64,000 nucleotides of DNA from Romanomermis culicivorax (lineage: Eukaryota; Nematoda; Enoplea; Mermithida; Mermithidae). Within the stretch, counting starts at the first letter, position 1, and each line of letters opens with the position of its first letter. The stretch spans positions 744,001 to 808,000 of the forward strand of contig CAWUHX010000084.1 of NCBI GenBank assembly GCA_963922205.1, given 5' to 3'. A model generated the notes under the pieces. That model ran no database searches and was not told the DNA's origin. It saw only the letters and a list, made by a program, of their open reading frames with translations. The position numbers were made by a program, and so were the translations under genes. Shown here piece after piece: positions 45,774 to 56,294 of the stretch.

Positions 45774-46850
45774 ATGCGCTATATATTTATATGTACATTT
45801 CATTTTTTTATAATAATAAAAATCACTTATAGTTGTTTGTTTATACAACCCTTCTGATTAGCTATTGTTTAGAAATATTCTTTTAATTTATCCCTAATTA
45901 TAAATGAACTTCCTTTCATTACTCCTTCTTTCCTTTATTTTCTCCTTTAGTTCTACAGTACTATGTAATTATCTTGCACATTCCTTTTACCCTAAGACCT
46001 GTAGAAAGCTATATAATACAACAAATCTCAATAGGAGCACCACTATACTTTATGCAATTTTGTACATATTCTCTACATATCGCTCACTCATACATCTCTA
46101 ATTATCTGACTACAGTAAACCCTTTTTCATATTCCAAAAGTTGATGCGCACACACACACACCTACACAGTAGAACTCTAAAGAAACTACCTCTACTATTA
46201 AACGCAATAAAATAAAAATTTTATTAATTTTAATTTAATTTAATTTATTATTTTAAAACAAAATAGAATAAAATATACATATATACAAAATTTAAAACAA
46301 AATAGAATAATAAATATACATATATACAAATTTTACCTATAAATAAAAACATTAAGTCCTAAAAATTTTGCAAAAATTTTCACTTACATAGATACTATAT
46401 ACATTAAACATCCTCCGCTGCCGCTGCCGCTGCCGCAGACCTCGCTAAAGGTTTCAGGCGTATCCACTAAAATTTTTACAAAATTTAAAAACTATTTTAG
46501 TTAAACAAAAACTTTTACTCTACTATATTATTTTAACTGCTAAGTAATAGGTACAAAATCTATCAACAGTCTTTATTTTATCATAAATTTTTATCGTATA
46601 AAATTGTGTAAATAATTGAAAGCTTCTAGAATATTCTAGAAACGTTTTTTGGTAAGTTTTAGACAAGTCAGCTATATACTATACGTTAATATACATGAAT
46701 TAAAAAGCTCTAACATACTGCGGTAAGTACAGTTTAACCTATACATATTTATCTTGAAATATTGTAGTAAAAGCTTACAACAATTTTTACTCTCATTAAC
46801 TATAAAATTTATATATCTAAGACATGCTTTAACTATAACATCAGAACTTA
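45774..46850. other. Maverick 3' non-coding region
   Basis: AT-rich. It holds a roughly 52-bp tandem duplication with AAAACAAAATAGAATAA (46250-46330), a CCGCTG repeat at about 46411-46436, a CA run near 46150, and a heat-shock-type site at 46624-46641. No coding sequence is supported. Confidence 0.5.
46624..46641. promoter_or_regulatory. Perfect four-unit heat shock element
   Basis: TTCTAGAATATTCTAGAA consists of four alternating TTC/GAA pentamer cores at exact 5-bp spacing, the HSF1 consensus. It lies inside the Maverick between MCP and the - strand 118-aa gene. By chance a perfect 12-base match is rare, but AT-rich DNA raises the odds. No expression evidence is available. Confidence 0.55.
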
Positions 46851-47281
46851 CTAGAAGCGCGGTAGCGCCATCCCTATCCTCTCCTCCACGTAATGATCGT
46901 CCGCGTTTCCCCATTCAGCCCTCGCACCCGAGGGGAGAATGTTCCACAGGTGCAAGGCTAGGTGGTCATCGGCCAGCGAAGGGTTTTCGAACATCTGGCA
47001 TAGACGTTTCATAAAACCCCAAAAGGGTTTCTCTCTAGCCAGACATTCAACCCCTCCCTGGCTTTCCCACCAGATCTTGAACTCCGCCGACTCCTTCTCC
47101 CAAAAGACAGACGCCCATGCGTCGATGTTGTCGGTCGTTAAAAACGGCTCTAAATTAATAATAATATTATAAAATAGCATCCATATTAATTTTTAAATCA
47201 AAATATTTGTAAAATCAGCGTACCGTAAGCCTCGTAGGTGGCTCTCAATGCTGAAATGAACGTAACAAATATGACCTCCAT
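46851..47281 (-). CDS. Unrecognised two-exon Maverick cargo protein, 118 aa, intact
   Basis: Exon 1, 47281-47224, ends before GTACGC; exon 2, 47149-46851, starts after TTAATTTAG. The phases close to 119 codons including TAG. It encodes MEVIFVTFISALRATYEAY, then a Trp-rich acidic/basic segment (DAWASVFWEKESAEFKIWWE), CLAREKPFWGFMKRLCQMF and a C-terminal WGNADDHYVEERIG. Base composition of exon 2 is clearly richer in G+C than all neighbouring Maverick genes, suggesting a separate origin. There is no signal peptide or membrane helix beyond the weakly hydrophobic start. The family is not recognised. It is on the opposite strand from the virion genes, next to the right TIR, a common site for captured genes. 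Confidence 0.6.
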
Positions 47282-47422
47282 CAATATTGTCTTTGGTGTC
47301 GCACAGGTACAAAAATAAGAATGATTCTTCTTCATCTATTTTTTCTATTCATACCTCTTTAGCCTCATTAAACCTTCACCCCTTTTTCTGCTTTTTTGGT
47401 TGAATTTTTTCGGTTTTTCTTT
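47282..47422. other. Upstream region of the - strand cargo gene
   Basis: The frame remains open a little upstream of the chosen ATG, so the start could lie further right. No clear TATA box is assigned. Confidence 0.35.
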
Positions 47423-47592
47423 GAAGGTTCTCGGCTCTAGGTTATTCTAGAAAACTATCAAAATAACAATAATCACCACTTTAATTGTTTTGGTAATGGG
47501 TCTCTTTGAAGGCTTTAGGTTCTAGGTTATTCTAGAAAACTATAAAAATAACAATAATCACCACCTTAATTATTTTGGTAAAGCGTCTCTTG
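47423..47592. repeat. 85-bp tandem repeat (2 units), each with TTCTAGAA
   Basis: The units start at 47423 and 47508, both beginning GAAGG and containing CTAGGTTATTCTAGAAAACTA and AACAATAATCACCAC. Each carries the two-unit heat-shock core TTCTAGAA (47445-47452, 47530-47537); in the second a TTC at 47520-47522 sits in phase. They lie 160-260 bp upstream of the cargo gene start. Confidence 0.75.
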
Positions 47593-48396
47593 CTACCATG
47601 TTTTATAGAACCTTTGACCTTTTCTAGCATTTCTAATTGGTTTTACAATCTAAATGGCTTCAGCTGTTTAACCTTTCTATGTTTGCTCTGGAAAACACTC
47701 TGTATACAAAATCGTGTCTACCTGCATAAATCATTATGCAATATAAAGGTATCAATTTTCTATACGCAGAGTAACGTTCATGTATGGCTACCCTTGATGA
47801 TTTAGTAGACCTTTAACCTCCTAATACAATTTTATATATATATATATACATCTTGTGTTTTCTTTTTTCTTTTATTTTCTTTTCTTTTCTTCAAATATTT
47901 TTGTAGTATCAATTACGTTTTTTACATCTAGAATATTTTTGCATCCCAAGTGCTCACTTTTCTACATGCGCTTTATGTCCGACTCACTTGGGTCATTTTT
48001 CTATGAAAGAATTTGGTCATTTACGACCTTATAAGTATAAACCCGTAGGAATAATGTTTCAAGTTTTATAGACTCTTAGAGTTTTTATATGTGAAATTGA
48101 GCATTCTGATCTAAAAGACCATTCTAATTTGGACGATCGTTCAGTATGCAGGGCTTCCGATTAGCTATTCTGTTAACCTGTAGACAGCGCACATCTTATA
48201 TTGGAGCCCGAGGGCACTTTTTTGAAAGACTTTCTCCATGGGTGGAGGGAGTCATTTTTATAAATGCTTTCTTTCTTTCTTTTTTGTTTTCTATTTTTTG
48301 TTCACGTTATCATTATTATTTTTGTATTTAGACTACAGTATTTTTTGAAAAGTTTGAAAAATTTTTGAAATTTTTGAAAAATTTTTTTGAAAAAAA
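47593..48396. other. Maverick subterminal non-coding region
   Basis: It contains TA and TTTTC microsatellite tracts at 47830-47890. No gene is recognised. Confidence 0.45.
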
Positions 48397-48780
48397 CGCA
48401 AATTTTTGAAAAGCTTCCTCTGCCCACGGGGGAAGCCGTTTTTATACACAATCTCTTTTTATTTCTTTTCCATTTTTTGTTCATTTTAGTTTTCTTTTTT
48501 CCATTTTCCATTCATCATCAATTTTCCTTTTCCACCTACAGTAACACATATTACCTTAATTCCACTATTACCGTAATCAAAAAAAAATTACCGTAATTCC
48601 ACTATTACGGTAACTCTAGAACCTGTATACTTAACAATATGACCTATAAATCAATGAAAAATCGACCATATATGCTTAGCATATGACCTATAAATCGGCC
48701 AAAAATGACAAATTATAGGTCATACCCAAAAGATAGGGGTATCCTTAACCATATGACCTATACGGGCCGGCTTTACTACT
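48397..48780. repeat. Right terminal inverted repeat of the Maverick (384 bp)
   Basis: It is the reverse complement of 29873-30212 plus about 44 extra bases near 48645-48690, where a GACCTATAAATC-like block is duplicated. It ends ...CTTTACTACT at 48780. Confidence 0.95.
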
Positions 48781-48786
48781 CATTAA
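48781..48786. repeat. Right target-site duplication CATTAA of the Maverick
   Basis: Identical to 29867-29872 and directly outside the right terminus. Confidence 0.9.
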
Positions 48787-48887
48787 ACAAATCACAAATA
48801 CTACTGTTAAGCTCATATTTTGTGCATCAGGAACTGCATTTGAAAAATGGAACAAATTATACACTGTGTGTTACAAAAGCAAAATAA

Positions 48888-51530
48888 TTATAAGCAAAAA
48901 ACATCTTGAAAAATCTGGTCCATGTGAGGTGAAACAGTGTCTGTAGCTGTGATAGACAAACAGATATCATTAGAAGAAGTTTGAGGTTGATCAGAAGAGT
49001 GAAATTCAGATCTAAAGATTTCAGAAGCGAGTTGTTGAGTCAGAGGGATAGGAGCTGGTTCACGAAGATCTTTGTGAGACAAGAAATCTGCACAGGCATT
49101 ATCCTTTCCTTTGACATACTCTACCTTATAGTCATAGTCCTACAAGCTAATTGTGAATCATTGCAGTCTAGTGTTCATATGTTTCTCATCTTTTAACCAT
49201 TGTAAAGGCTCATGGTCAGTATGCACTATGACACGTTGTCCGTAAACATAATATCAGTACTTTCAAAAATGGTAAACAATTGCAAGACATTCACCTTCAG
49301 TAGTTCTACAGCAAGTTTCAGCATTAGTTGAGACATGGCTATTATAAGCGATTATCCACTTATCGTCACCAGATTCTTGATACAAAACTGCACCTACTGT
49401 CATATTACTGGCGTCTGTTTGGACAAAAAATTGAGCTTTACCATCATAAACAGGATTAGGCAGCAATGGAGTAGATATGAGAGCAGTTTTAATACTGTCA
49501 AATGCTTGTCTTTGAAGACCAGTAACAGTGTAGGTCGCATCTTTTCAGAGCAACTCATAGAGTGGTGTGGATAAGGTAGAGAGTTTAGGAATAAAGTGCT
49601 TGCACCATTGTACAAGGCCAAGAAAGCTTTGCATCTGCTTTATGGTACTCAGAAATTGGTAATTGCAAATAGCTTTTACCTTATCCAGATCAGCGGAGAT
49701 GACATCATAATTCAGAAGGTGACTGAGAAATTTGACCATAGGAGGTAGAAATTCATACTTATCAGGTCTAAGAGTGACATTAGTGTCTCTGAGCACTTTG
49801 AAGATCATCTGAATGTGTTGGAGATGCTCTTCAAAAGTTTTCCAGAAAATGATAATATCATCTATGTAAACTAAACAGATTTTCCAGATATAAGGATGAA
49901 GAATTCTTTCCATCAGACATTGAAATTCTACAGGAGCATTTTTTAAGCCAAAAGGTAAAACCTTGAAGTGAAAAAGTCCTTCCTAGCAGATGAAAGTAGT
50001 TTTGTCACGAGATTCAGAGTCAAGAAGTACTTGCCAGTAGCCTGCTTTCAGATCCAAAGTTGTGAAAAATTTTGCATTTCCCATTACATCTAGGTAATCA
50101 TCAATTCTAGGAATTGGAAAACAATTTCTAGGTGTAACTTTGTTAATGCCTCGATAGTCAACTACAGGGCGCCAAGAACCGTCCTTCTTTCTCACTAGAA
50201 AAAGAGGAGCAGCCCAAGAGGACCATGAAGGTTCAATGAAGTCTTTATCCAGCATTTCCTGAATGTGAGACCTAACTACAGGACATTGTTCAATGGGAGC
50301 ACAATAGTAGTGACTAGCAATAGGTTGAGCATCGCCAGTATTGATGTTCACCATGAGCTCATGAGTAAAATTAGGAGGATCACCAGGTAAGCTGAAAACA
50401 TCCTGATACCTTCTGAGTATCTTAATGGCTTCAGCCTTCTGAGTGGGTGAGACAAAGGTATTTTGAGCCATTTTCTGAAGATCTAAGTGAAGTTTTTGAG
50501 AATCAGAAGTATTAGGCAGAGAATGATCTAATGCAACAGGTTGGTGATTGGCTGGACCACACTCTGATGCAGCTACAGCAACACAAGAAAGGGTATCTTG
50601 TGAGCCGATATGCGACTTTTCCAGAGAGTGTTTTACAACAGCAGCTACTTGGTTAGCCCTAAGCTTAAGACAGTTACCAGAATTATTGACAAACAGAAGT
50701 GGACAGGTTCCATTACAGATATTTATCACTGAAGTCTCTATGGGAAATTCTTTGCCATTAGAGGTGTAAGGTGTAGGTTGAACTATTAAGTCAGGTATGG
50801 ATGTGCCTGTTTGTGGAAAAACATGACCATGTATCCAGTGTAGAGAATAAGATTGAATCTCAACAGTAGCAGCAGCGACAATAAAGATAGGTTCTGCAAG
50901 TTCAGCCAAAACTGAATTGTTGGGATCAACAACTGTGGAAGTGTCAATTTGACCAGGTCAATCAGAGGATTCAGCTTCAATCTCTTCAACTTGCTCATCA
51001 CTCTCAGATGATGGATAGTCTGAAGATTGGGCCTGAATAGGAATTTCTTCCAGAATAGGTCCTTCAAGACTGACGAGAGTTGAGATTATTTCAGGTGAGT
51101 TAGGCAGATGTCTAGCAATTAGGGTAAGAGGTTGCCACTTATTGGCTCTCTTAACGTATCCTTGCTTAAAGTTCAGAATGGCTTGGACATCAGGATCAAC
51201 CAGAAAGTCAGTACCAATTATGAACTGGTCGCCAGTGTCATCATCAAGAATGAGGCATTTGGCGATATGTATGTGGCCACAGACAGGTAGAGGGGTATCA
51301 ATCTTTTCAAAAGCTCTTCTAACAAGACCAGATGATAACACAGAAGACTGAGCACCTGTATCAATGAGAGCATATGCAGTTATGCATCCAATTTTGATAG
51401 GAATCAGGAAGGCATTAGTAGGCAAATAGTTTTTTACATTATTATCAGAGACAGGAGTGCAGTTTCTTATATGGTGTATTGCCTGGTATGCGATCCAAGG
51501 ATCATTCCCTGAGATGTCTTGGCATCCCAA
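48888..51530 (-). pseudogene. pol: Ty3/Gypsy pol remnant: protease, reverse transcriptase, RNase H
   Basis: One reading frame on the - strand from 51530 to 48888 is interrupted only by stops (among them 50958, 49983, 49545 and 49263). In order: aspartic protease ALIDTGAQSSVL near 51360; reverse transcriptase [20 protein letters not shown] and [12 protein letters not shown] in 50909-49983; the active-site box YIDDIIIF near 49860; RNase H with VQTDASNMTVGAVLY and TTEGECLAI in 49466-49263; and the linker after RNase H (KGKDNACADFLSHKDL) near 49100. The integrase that should follow is not found before the Maverick at 48786 or beyond it left of 29867. This is a dead, 3'-truncated copy. Confidence 0.85.
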
Positions 51531-52055
51531 CCAATGATACCAGGAGACAACAGAGTGGCATTAGCAGAATTATCAGACTTAGGATCAATTTGAACCATAT
51601 TCACAGAAGGTGGTTGAGAAACTGATTCAGATTGTTGAGTAGGTTCAGTAGTACTAGAAGTCAGAGTTTGATATTGAGGAGCAGGCAAGAGGAGTAGAAG
51701 TTGTCTCATTAAGACACCTATTATTAGCAGAAAAAGCCCAAGGGTTTGCCTGAGCAGTCCCATTGGGATAAGGGTGATACTCAATAGGAAAATTAGCAGA
51801 ATCATAATGAGGAGCGGAGGTGTCAATGTTACAAACATCAGCATCACAGTTAGCATATGTGTTAAAAAACGAACCACAACTGGCAGGATAATAAGAGTCC
51901 CCTCTATTACTGTAGCTGCCTCTGTTGTTTCCCCAATTTGGGGTGATGCAAACATCATTGCCAAAGTTGGGATTGTAACGATTTTGATACCTATTAGCAG
52001 TGTAAGGAACTATTTGACCATCAGAGGAAGGTTGAGTTTAAGGAATAACGTTCTT

Positions 52056-54510
52056 TCACCATTTGCAATCTGCAGTGTTGTGCGTGTTACTCTTATGAAT
52101 CTGAGATCTGTCATAGTGAGAGTGAAAACCAGAATGATTACCAGAACATGATTGATCATGGCTGGGTGAGGCCAAAAAATCATGATGAGCAGAATTATTG
52201 GGACTCTGATTAGTCAGATATTGAGAGCGAGAAGGTTGATAATCAGAAGTGAACTCAGGTTGCCTGTGATTGTGAACTTGATCAGAAATTTGCTGGAGAA
52301 GATCAGTAATCTTGCCTACAGGAACAGTGGCTTTAGTAAAGGAGACTCTAGGTTTATCAGAAGTGGAATTATCAGAATTACAATGAGGAGATTGTGCGTA
52401 AGGAAAACGTCTTCTATCATGATGTCTTTGAGACGGAGGAGTAGGAGGTTGAGGTTGCCAGTGAGGATCAGCTTTATTGATGAGAATAGGTCGTTCTGCG
52501 ATACCAATCTCAGCTTTCCTAGCATCGAGAATCTTATGAACTTTAGAGACAGCAGTCGCAAGTTGTTGAACAGTAGAAAATTCCTGCACATCGTCACCAA
52601 TTGAAATTTGGTAGAAAATAGGCATTTTCATCAAAAACATCTTGGTGACTTTCTGATTGCAGAATTTCTGATCCTTATCTTGAAATAAAAGTTGAAAGTA
52701 AGTCATGATTCTGCTAAGAAAAGCAGCGGGGCCTTCCTCGGAGCCCAGCCTCATGGAGTCTAACTCATGTTCAAGACTCATCTTGTCACAGGTGGGAGCA
52801 AGAGAGAACATTAACATATGCTTAGCTTCTTCATAATCATTGATGTCCTGAATAGTATCACTTGGAGCATCACGAGGTAATGTGCGAAGTGCACTGATCT
52901 TGACATAATTGCTCAAGTCAAAACTGAACTCACTTTCGAGATGAATGAAAAAGCATAGCAATTGCTTATCGCAAGTTGCTTCATTAATGCAGAGGGGTGT
53001 CATACTCTTAACTATTCCTCTTCAATTCAGCTTTCCTCATCAGTATGTAATGGGTAGGGTATATTGGCGTGTGATAACCATAGTTATGTAAAAAATTAAC
53101 AGGAGGATAGTCAGAAAAACCAGGAGGAGGAGCAGTATGCAAGGAATTGTGAGATATCTTAGAATTAGTTATATGCTCTTCTTCAATTAAGGAAGAATCA
53201 CGGTGACTAGGAGGATTAGATTGCTCAGAATTATGAGTTTTTAACTTAATTACAGGAGCTATAGCAGGTATGTGAGACATTACAGGTGCAGTACTAGTGA
53301 TAGGTACACTCTGAGTAGTGAGATGTTCAGGTTGAAGTACAGAAATAAGAGGGGTTACCTAAATTACCTATTGATTTATGACAGAAGAACTAGCAGAAGT
53401 AGTAGAGACGAGGGGCTTAACTCGTTCCATCAGAATACTTGGAGTAGTAGACATAGTGGCAATTTGATTATCATGCTTCGCCTGAAGTTTGTTCAGGAGT
53501 CCCAGATTTCTTTCGTCATTTTCTTGGGTTTTGTCTTCGACAAAACCAAGAATTTGATTAATAGTAGCAGTAGTGGGAATATTCTGTTTAACTAATTTAG
53601 TAGTTTCTGCCAGGGCAGTTAGGTGCGCCGAAGCTTCCGCTCAAAAATGTTCAATCTCAGCCATACTGGCATCACCGATGCTTTTAGGCTTAGATTTCCT
53701 ACTCTTATGAGGGCGAGATGAGGACAGTAGTGAATAATCAGCATTTACAGAATCAGAATCAGAAGAAACAGGTTGCAAGGAAGTTTGTTGAGAGCTAGAA
53801 ATAGCACGATGCGATAGCCTGGGCTGAATTCGCAAGGCAATGTTTGCTTGAGAACTGGTAACCCCAATAGGAGCAGTTGCCGATTGCAAAACTGGAGCTG
53901 CAACTGACTGAGGTGGCGGCGCCAAGGAAACAGGATTAACAGGAGTAGGTTGAGATAAATTCAGAATGTTAACTATGTAAGGTGACTGGGCAGATTAATT
54001 TTGAGGTACCTGAGGTTGAATTCCAGGTGCCAGATTTGCTGAGAATTGTGCCTGATCCACAGAATCCTGTGGGCCCGATCCCACCTGTGGTGAAATGAGA
54101 GTCGATGGTGCAATTAACTGCACATCTTGCACCAGTTGTGCAGAAACTAAATTATTTGAGGACTCAGAGGCCAATAGCGAAGTGCTAAGTGCAGTGGGAG
54201 TGACCAGCAAAATGCTATTTGCTGGTGGGGTTCGAGGAATTTTTCGAGAATTTGTTAGCATCTTATAGTAACCTGGAAGGTATTCTAAGGCAGATGTCTT
54301 ACAAGGTCTAGCCTCCAGTATTCCATTAGAAGTAATGGAAACTAGGCCTCCAATGCAGAGAAGGTAAGTACTTAATAAACCTAAAGGGATCACCAGTGTT
54401 ATATTTATTTCTTTCCTTATTTTTTTATTGGGGATTCTGGATCTGGTGATCCACCAAGAAATAAGATTGATTTTGAAGCCAAGAAATTTTGAAGCAGGAG
54501 TTTTTTCCAA
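52056..54510 (-). pseudogene. gag: Ty3/Gypsy gag remnant
   Basis: 54510-53008 is Pro/Ser/Gln-rich in one frame with stops. After a frame change near 53005, 53003-52056 runs open in the same frame as pol and carries a gag-like core (SLEHELDSMRLGSEEGPAAF, MTYFQLLFQDKDQKF), ending near a zinc-knuckle-like HKSNTHNTADCKW. The family role is RNA packaging and particle assembly. The reading frame between 52055 and 51531 is degraded. Confidence 0.7.
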
Positions 54511-54890
54511 GAGGTTCGGACCTTAATACTAAGACTTACCTAACATTGGGCTGGGGCACGAATACCTTTTCTGTTTCAGACAAATGCTCAAAATTTTTCG
54601 CTAATTCCAAATATTCTAAATTGAGAAGTCTTCGATTTCTCAATTTAAGATATTTATGATGATGGCAGGGAAATAGTGCAGTGACGATTTAATGGCAGAG
54701 AGACGACCAGACGAAAAATTACAAAGGAATAATAATGAATCACTGACCAAATTCTTGCTCACAATGCAAAAACTACAGTAATTGCGTCGCCCGGTTTGAT
54801 GGCATGCTTGAGACATGCTCATCTTTGGTTGTAAAGATCAAGAAGTTGTAAAATGGCATTAAAATAATTGTGGCAAACTGGAAAATGCCA
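54436..54890 (-). repeat. Probable 5' LTR/leader part of the Ty3/Gypsy element
   Basis: It matches 15030-15470 over its length. It lies upstream of gag on the - strand. No matching 3' LTR is seen near 48.8 kb, so LTR borders and primer-binding site are unassigned. Confidence 0.5.
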
Positions 54891-55345
54891 CTACAACAAA
54901 TATTCGAAAGGGCAGAAAGTATAGGTGGATAGATGGGATCAGGAAAGGGAAGGAAATTGGTCAGTCGGGGAAATAGGAAAAAGAAAGGAGCGAAAACCGA
55001 GGCATGAAAATATTTGGCGAGGTGGAAAGAAATGATAAGACGAAAAAGTGTAAGTATGATAAAAATAATAGAAATAAAGAGAATATAATGAAACAGCGTG
55101 CAAAATGATCAGAGAACTGAGACTTTAAATGACATTAGGAGAAGAACCAGTGAATCTGCAGTAATGGATATTATTTCAGGATTCTCACACTACTATACAT
55201 TCTTGATTTTTTATGTACCATATATACAATAGTAAACAAAAGGATGACCTCGGTGAACACGACGTATCTTATTATTCAATTCCCCATGGAAAATTGTTTT
55301 TTTGCACTCAATCCGCAAGGTCATGCACATCAAAATAAGATACAA
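54891..55345. other. Intergenic, nothing recognised
   Basis: Purine-rich stretch at 54900-55080 (GGAAAGGGAAGGAAATTGG-like). No gene. Confidence 0.4.
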
Positions 55346-55432
55346 GTTGTGTTGTAGTGTGAAATCTGACGCACTCGTCAGTTTTGAGAAGATGCCTGCA
55401 AGTGCAAAACGCCCAGCCATGCTGCGCCTGGC
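55346..55432. repeat. Repeat copy inverted relative to 29653-29743
   Basis: See the partner copy at 29653-29743; the pair encloses the Maverick and the retroelement in opposite orientation. Confidence 0.7.
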
Positions 55433-56294
55433 TCTATACGACGGTTTACTGTAGAACACAATACGACCAGGATTTTCTGTCAATGTAGTCAGAAAATACA
55501 TCCATTTCTCACCAGGATGCTTTTTGTCGCGTCAAATTATCTATTATCGAGTTATTTCAAGAATTTTCTTCTTAATCTTGTGAAAATTTCCAACATTCCG
55601 ATGACATTTTTGGGACTATAGAACTGTGGTAATTCGATAAAATGCGATAAGAGAAGAATCTTTTGTGCATCCTTATCGAATTTTTATATGTAATTTTACT
55701 TTTTTATTGTTTGAACGGACAGTACAATGATTTTGATACAGTTTTCATAATAGATATACAAAAAAATGTATTAAGGGTCTGCTGGACCCTCCATGCTATG
55801 CTAATTGTTTTGTCGTCTTCCAACGGAATAAAAACCACTGTAATTTCCTCATTTCAAACAGACGTGCATCAAATAACCGTTCGAAGCTATTGCTGCAGTA
55901 ACCTGTAATCTATGTAATAAACACCCCATATCAAACTTTGCACTTGGATGGCATAACATTTGCATGTATTCTTCATGTCAGGCTTTTTGTGGGAAATTTT
56001 TATTTTAAATTAAACTAAACTGGAATAGAAACAAACATCTGAAATAAGGCCATCATGTGACGATTTGTGATACTGAGCAATTCTGGCAAAACGTGAGCTT
56101 CTGCCACTTTGTGGCTGTTCTTACAAATATCTGAAAAATAGAAAAAAATAATGTGAATAATTGGTGCGTAGAGTTTGGAATGGTCAGATTAAAAAAATTT
56201 ACTGAGCTCAAAAATTTCCTTGTACTGTATAATTATAGAGAAAAAATTTAATGTTAGAGTTGTCAGGTGCCTATGCAAGACTTTTATAGAATAA
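55433..56294. other. 3' flank of the DYF-5-like kinase gene
   Basis: Contains the putative 3' UTR (- strand) of the kinase gene and otherwise no recognisable feature. Confidence 0.45.
55999..56004 (-). terminator. Candidate polyadenylation signal of the kinase gene
   Basis: TTTATT on the + strand reads AATAAA on the - strand, about 290 bases after the kinase stop codon. Confidence 0.4.

Larger units (their letters stand above)
29873..48780. mobile_element. Maverick/Polinton DNA transposon with both termini and target duplication
   Basis: The element is 18,908 bp, within the usual 15-20 kb. It has inverted ends starting AGTAGTAA, a 6-bp CATTAA duplication, and the family gene set: protein-primed DNA polymerase B (- strand), packaging ATPase, rve integrase, adenain-like protease, minor and major capsid genes, pVI/pX-like and small membrane proteins (+ strand). 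Introns of 58-105 bp split several genes. Polymerase, ATPase, integrase and both capsid genes contain stops or frameshifts, so the copy is not autonomous. The well-matched TIRs and exact duplication suggest a not very ancient insertion. Two accessory genes without recognised relatives remain open. Confidence 0.95.

Noticed and set aside
29653..55432. Reading the repeat pair as LTRs of one giant retroelement
   Set aside because: The copies are inverted, whereas LTRs must be direct.
55211..55501. 96-codon - strand frame
   Set aside because: It is mostly the inverted repeat copy 55346-55432 and has no family features.
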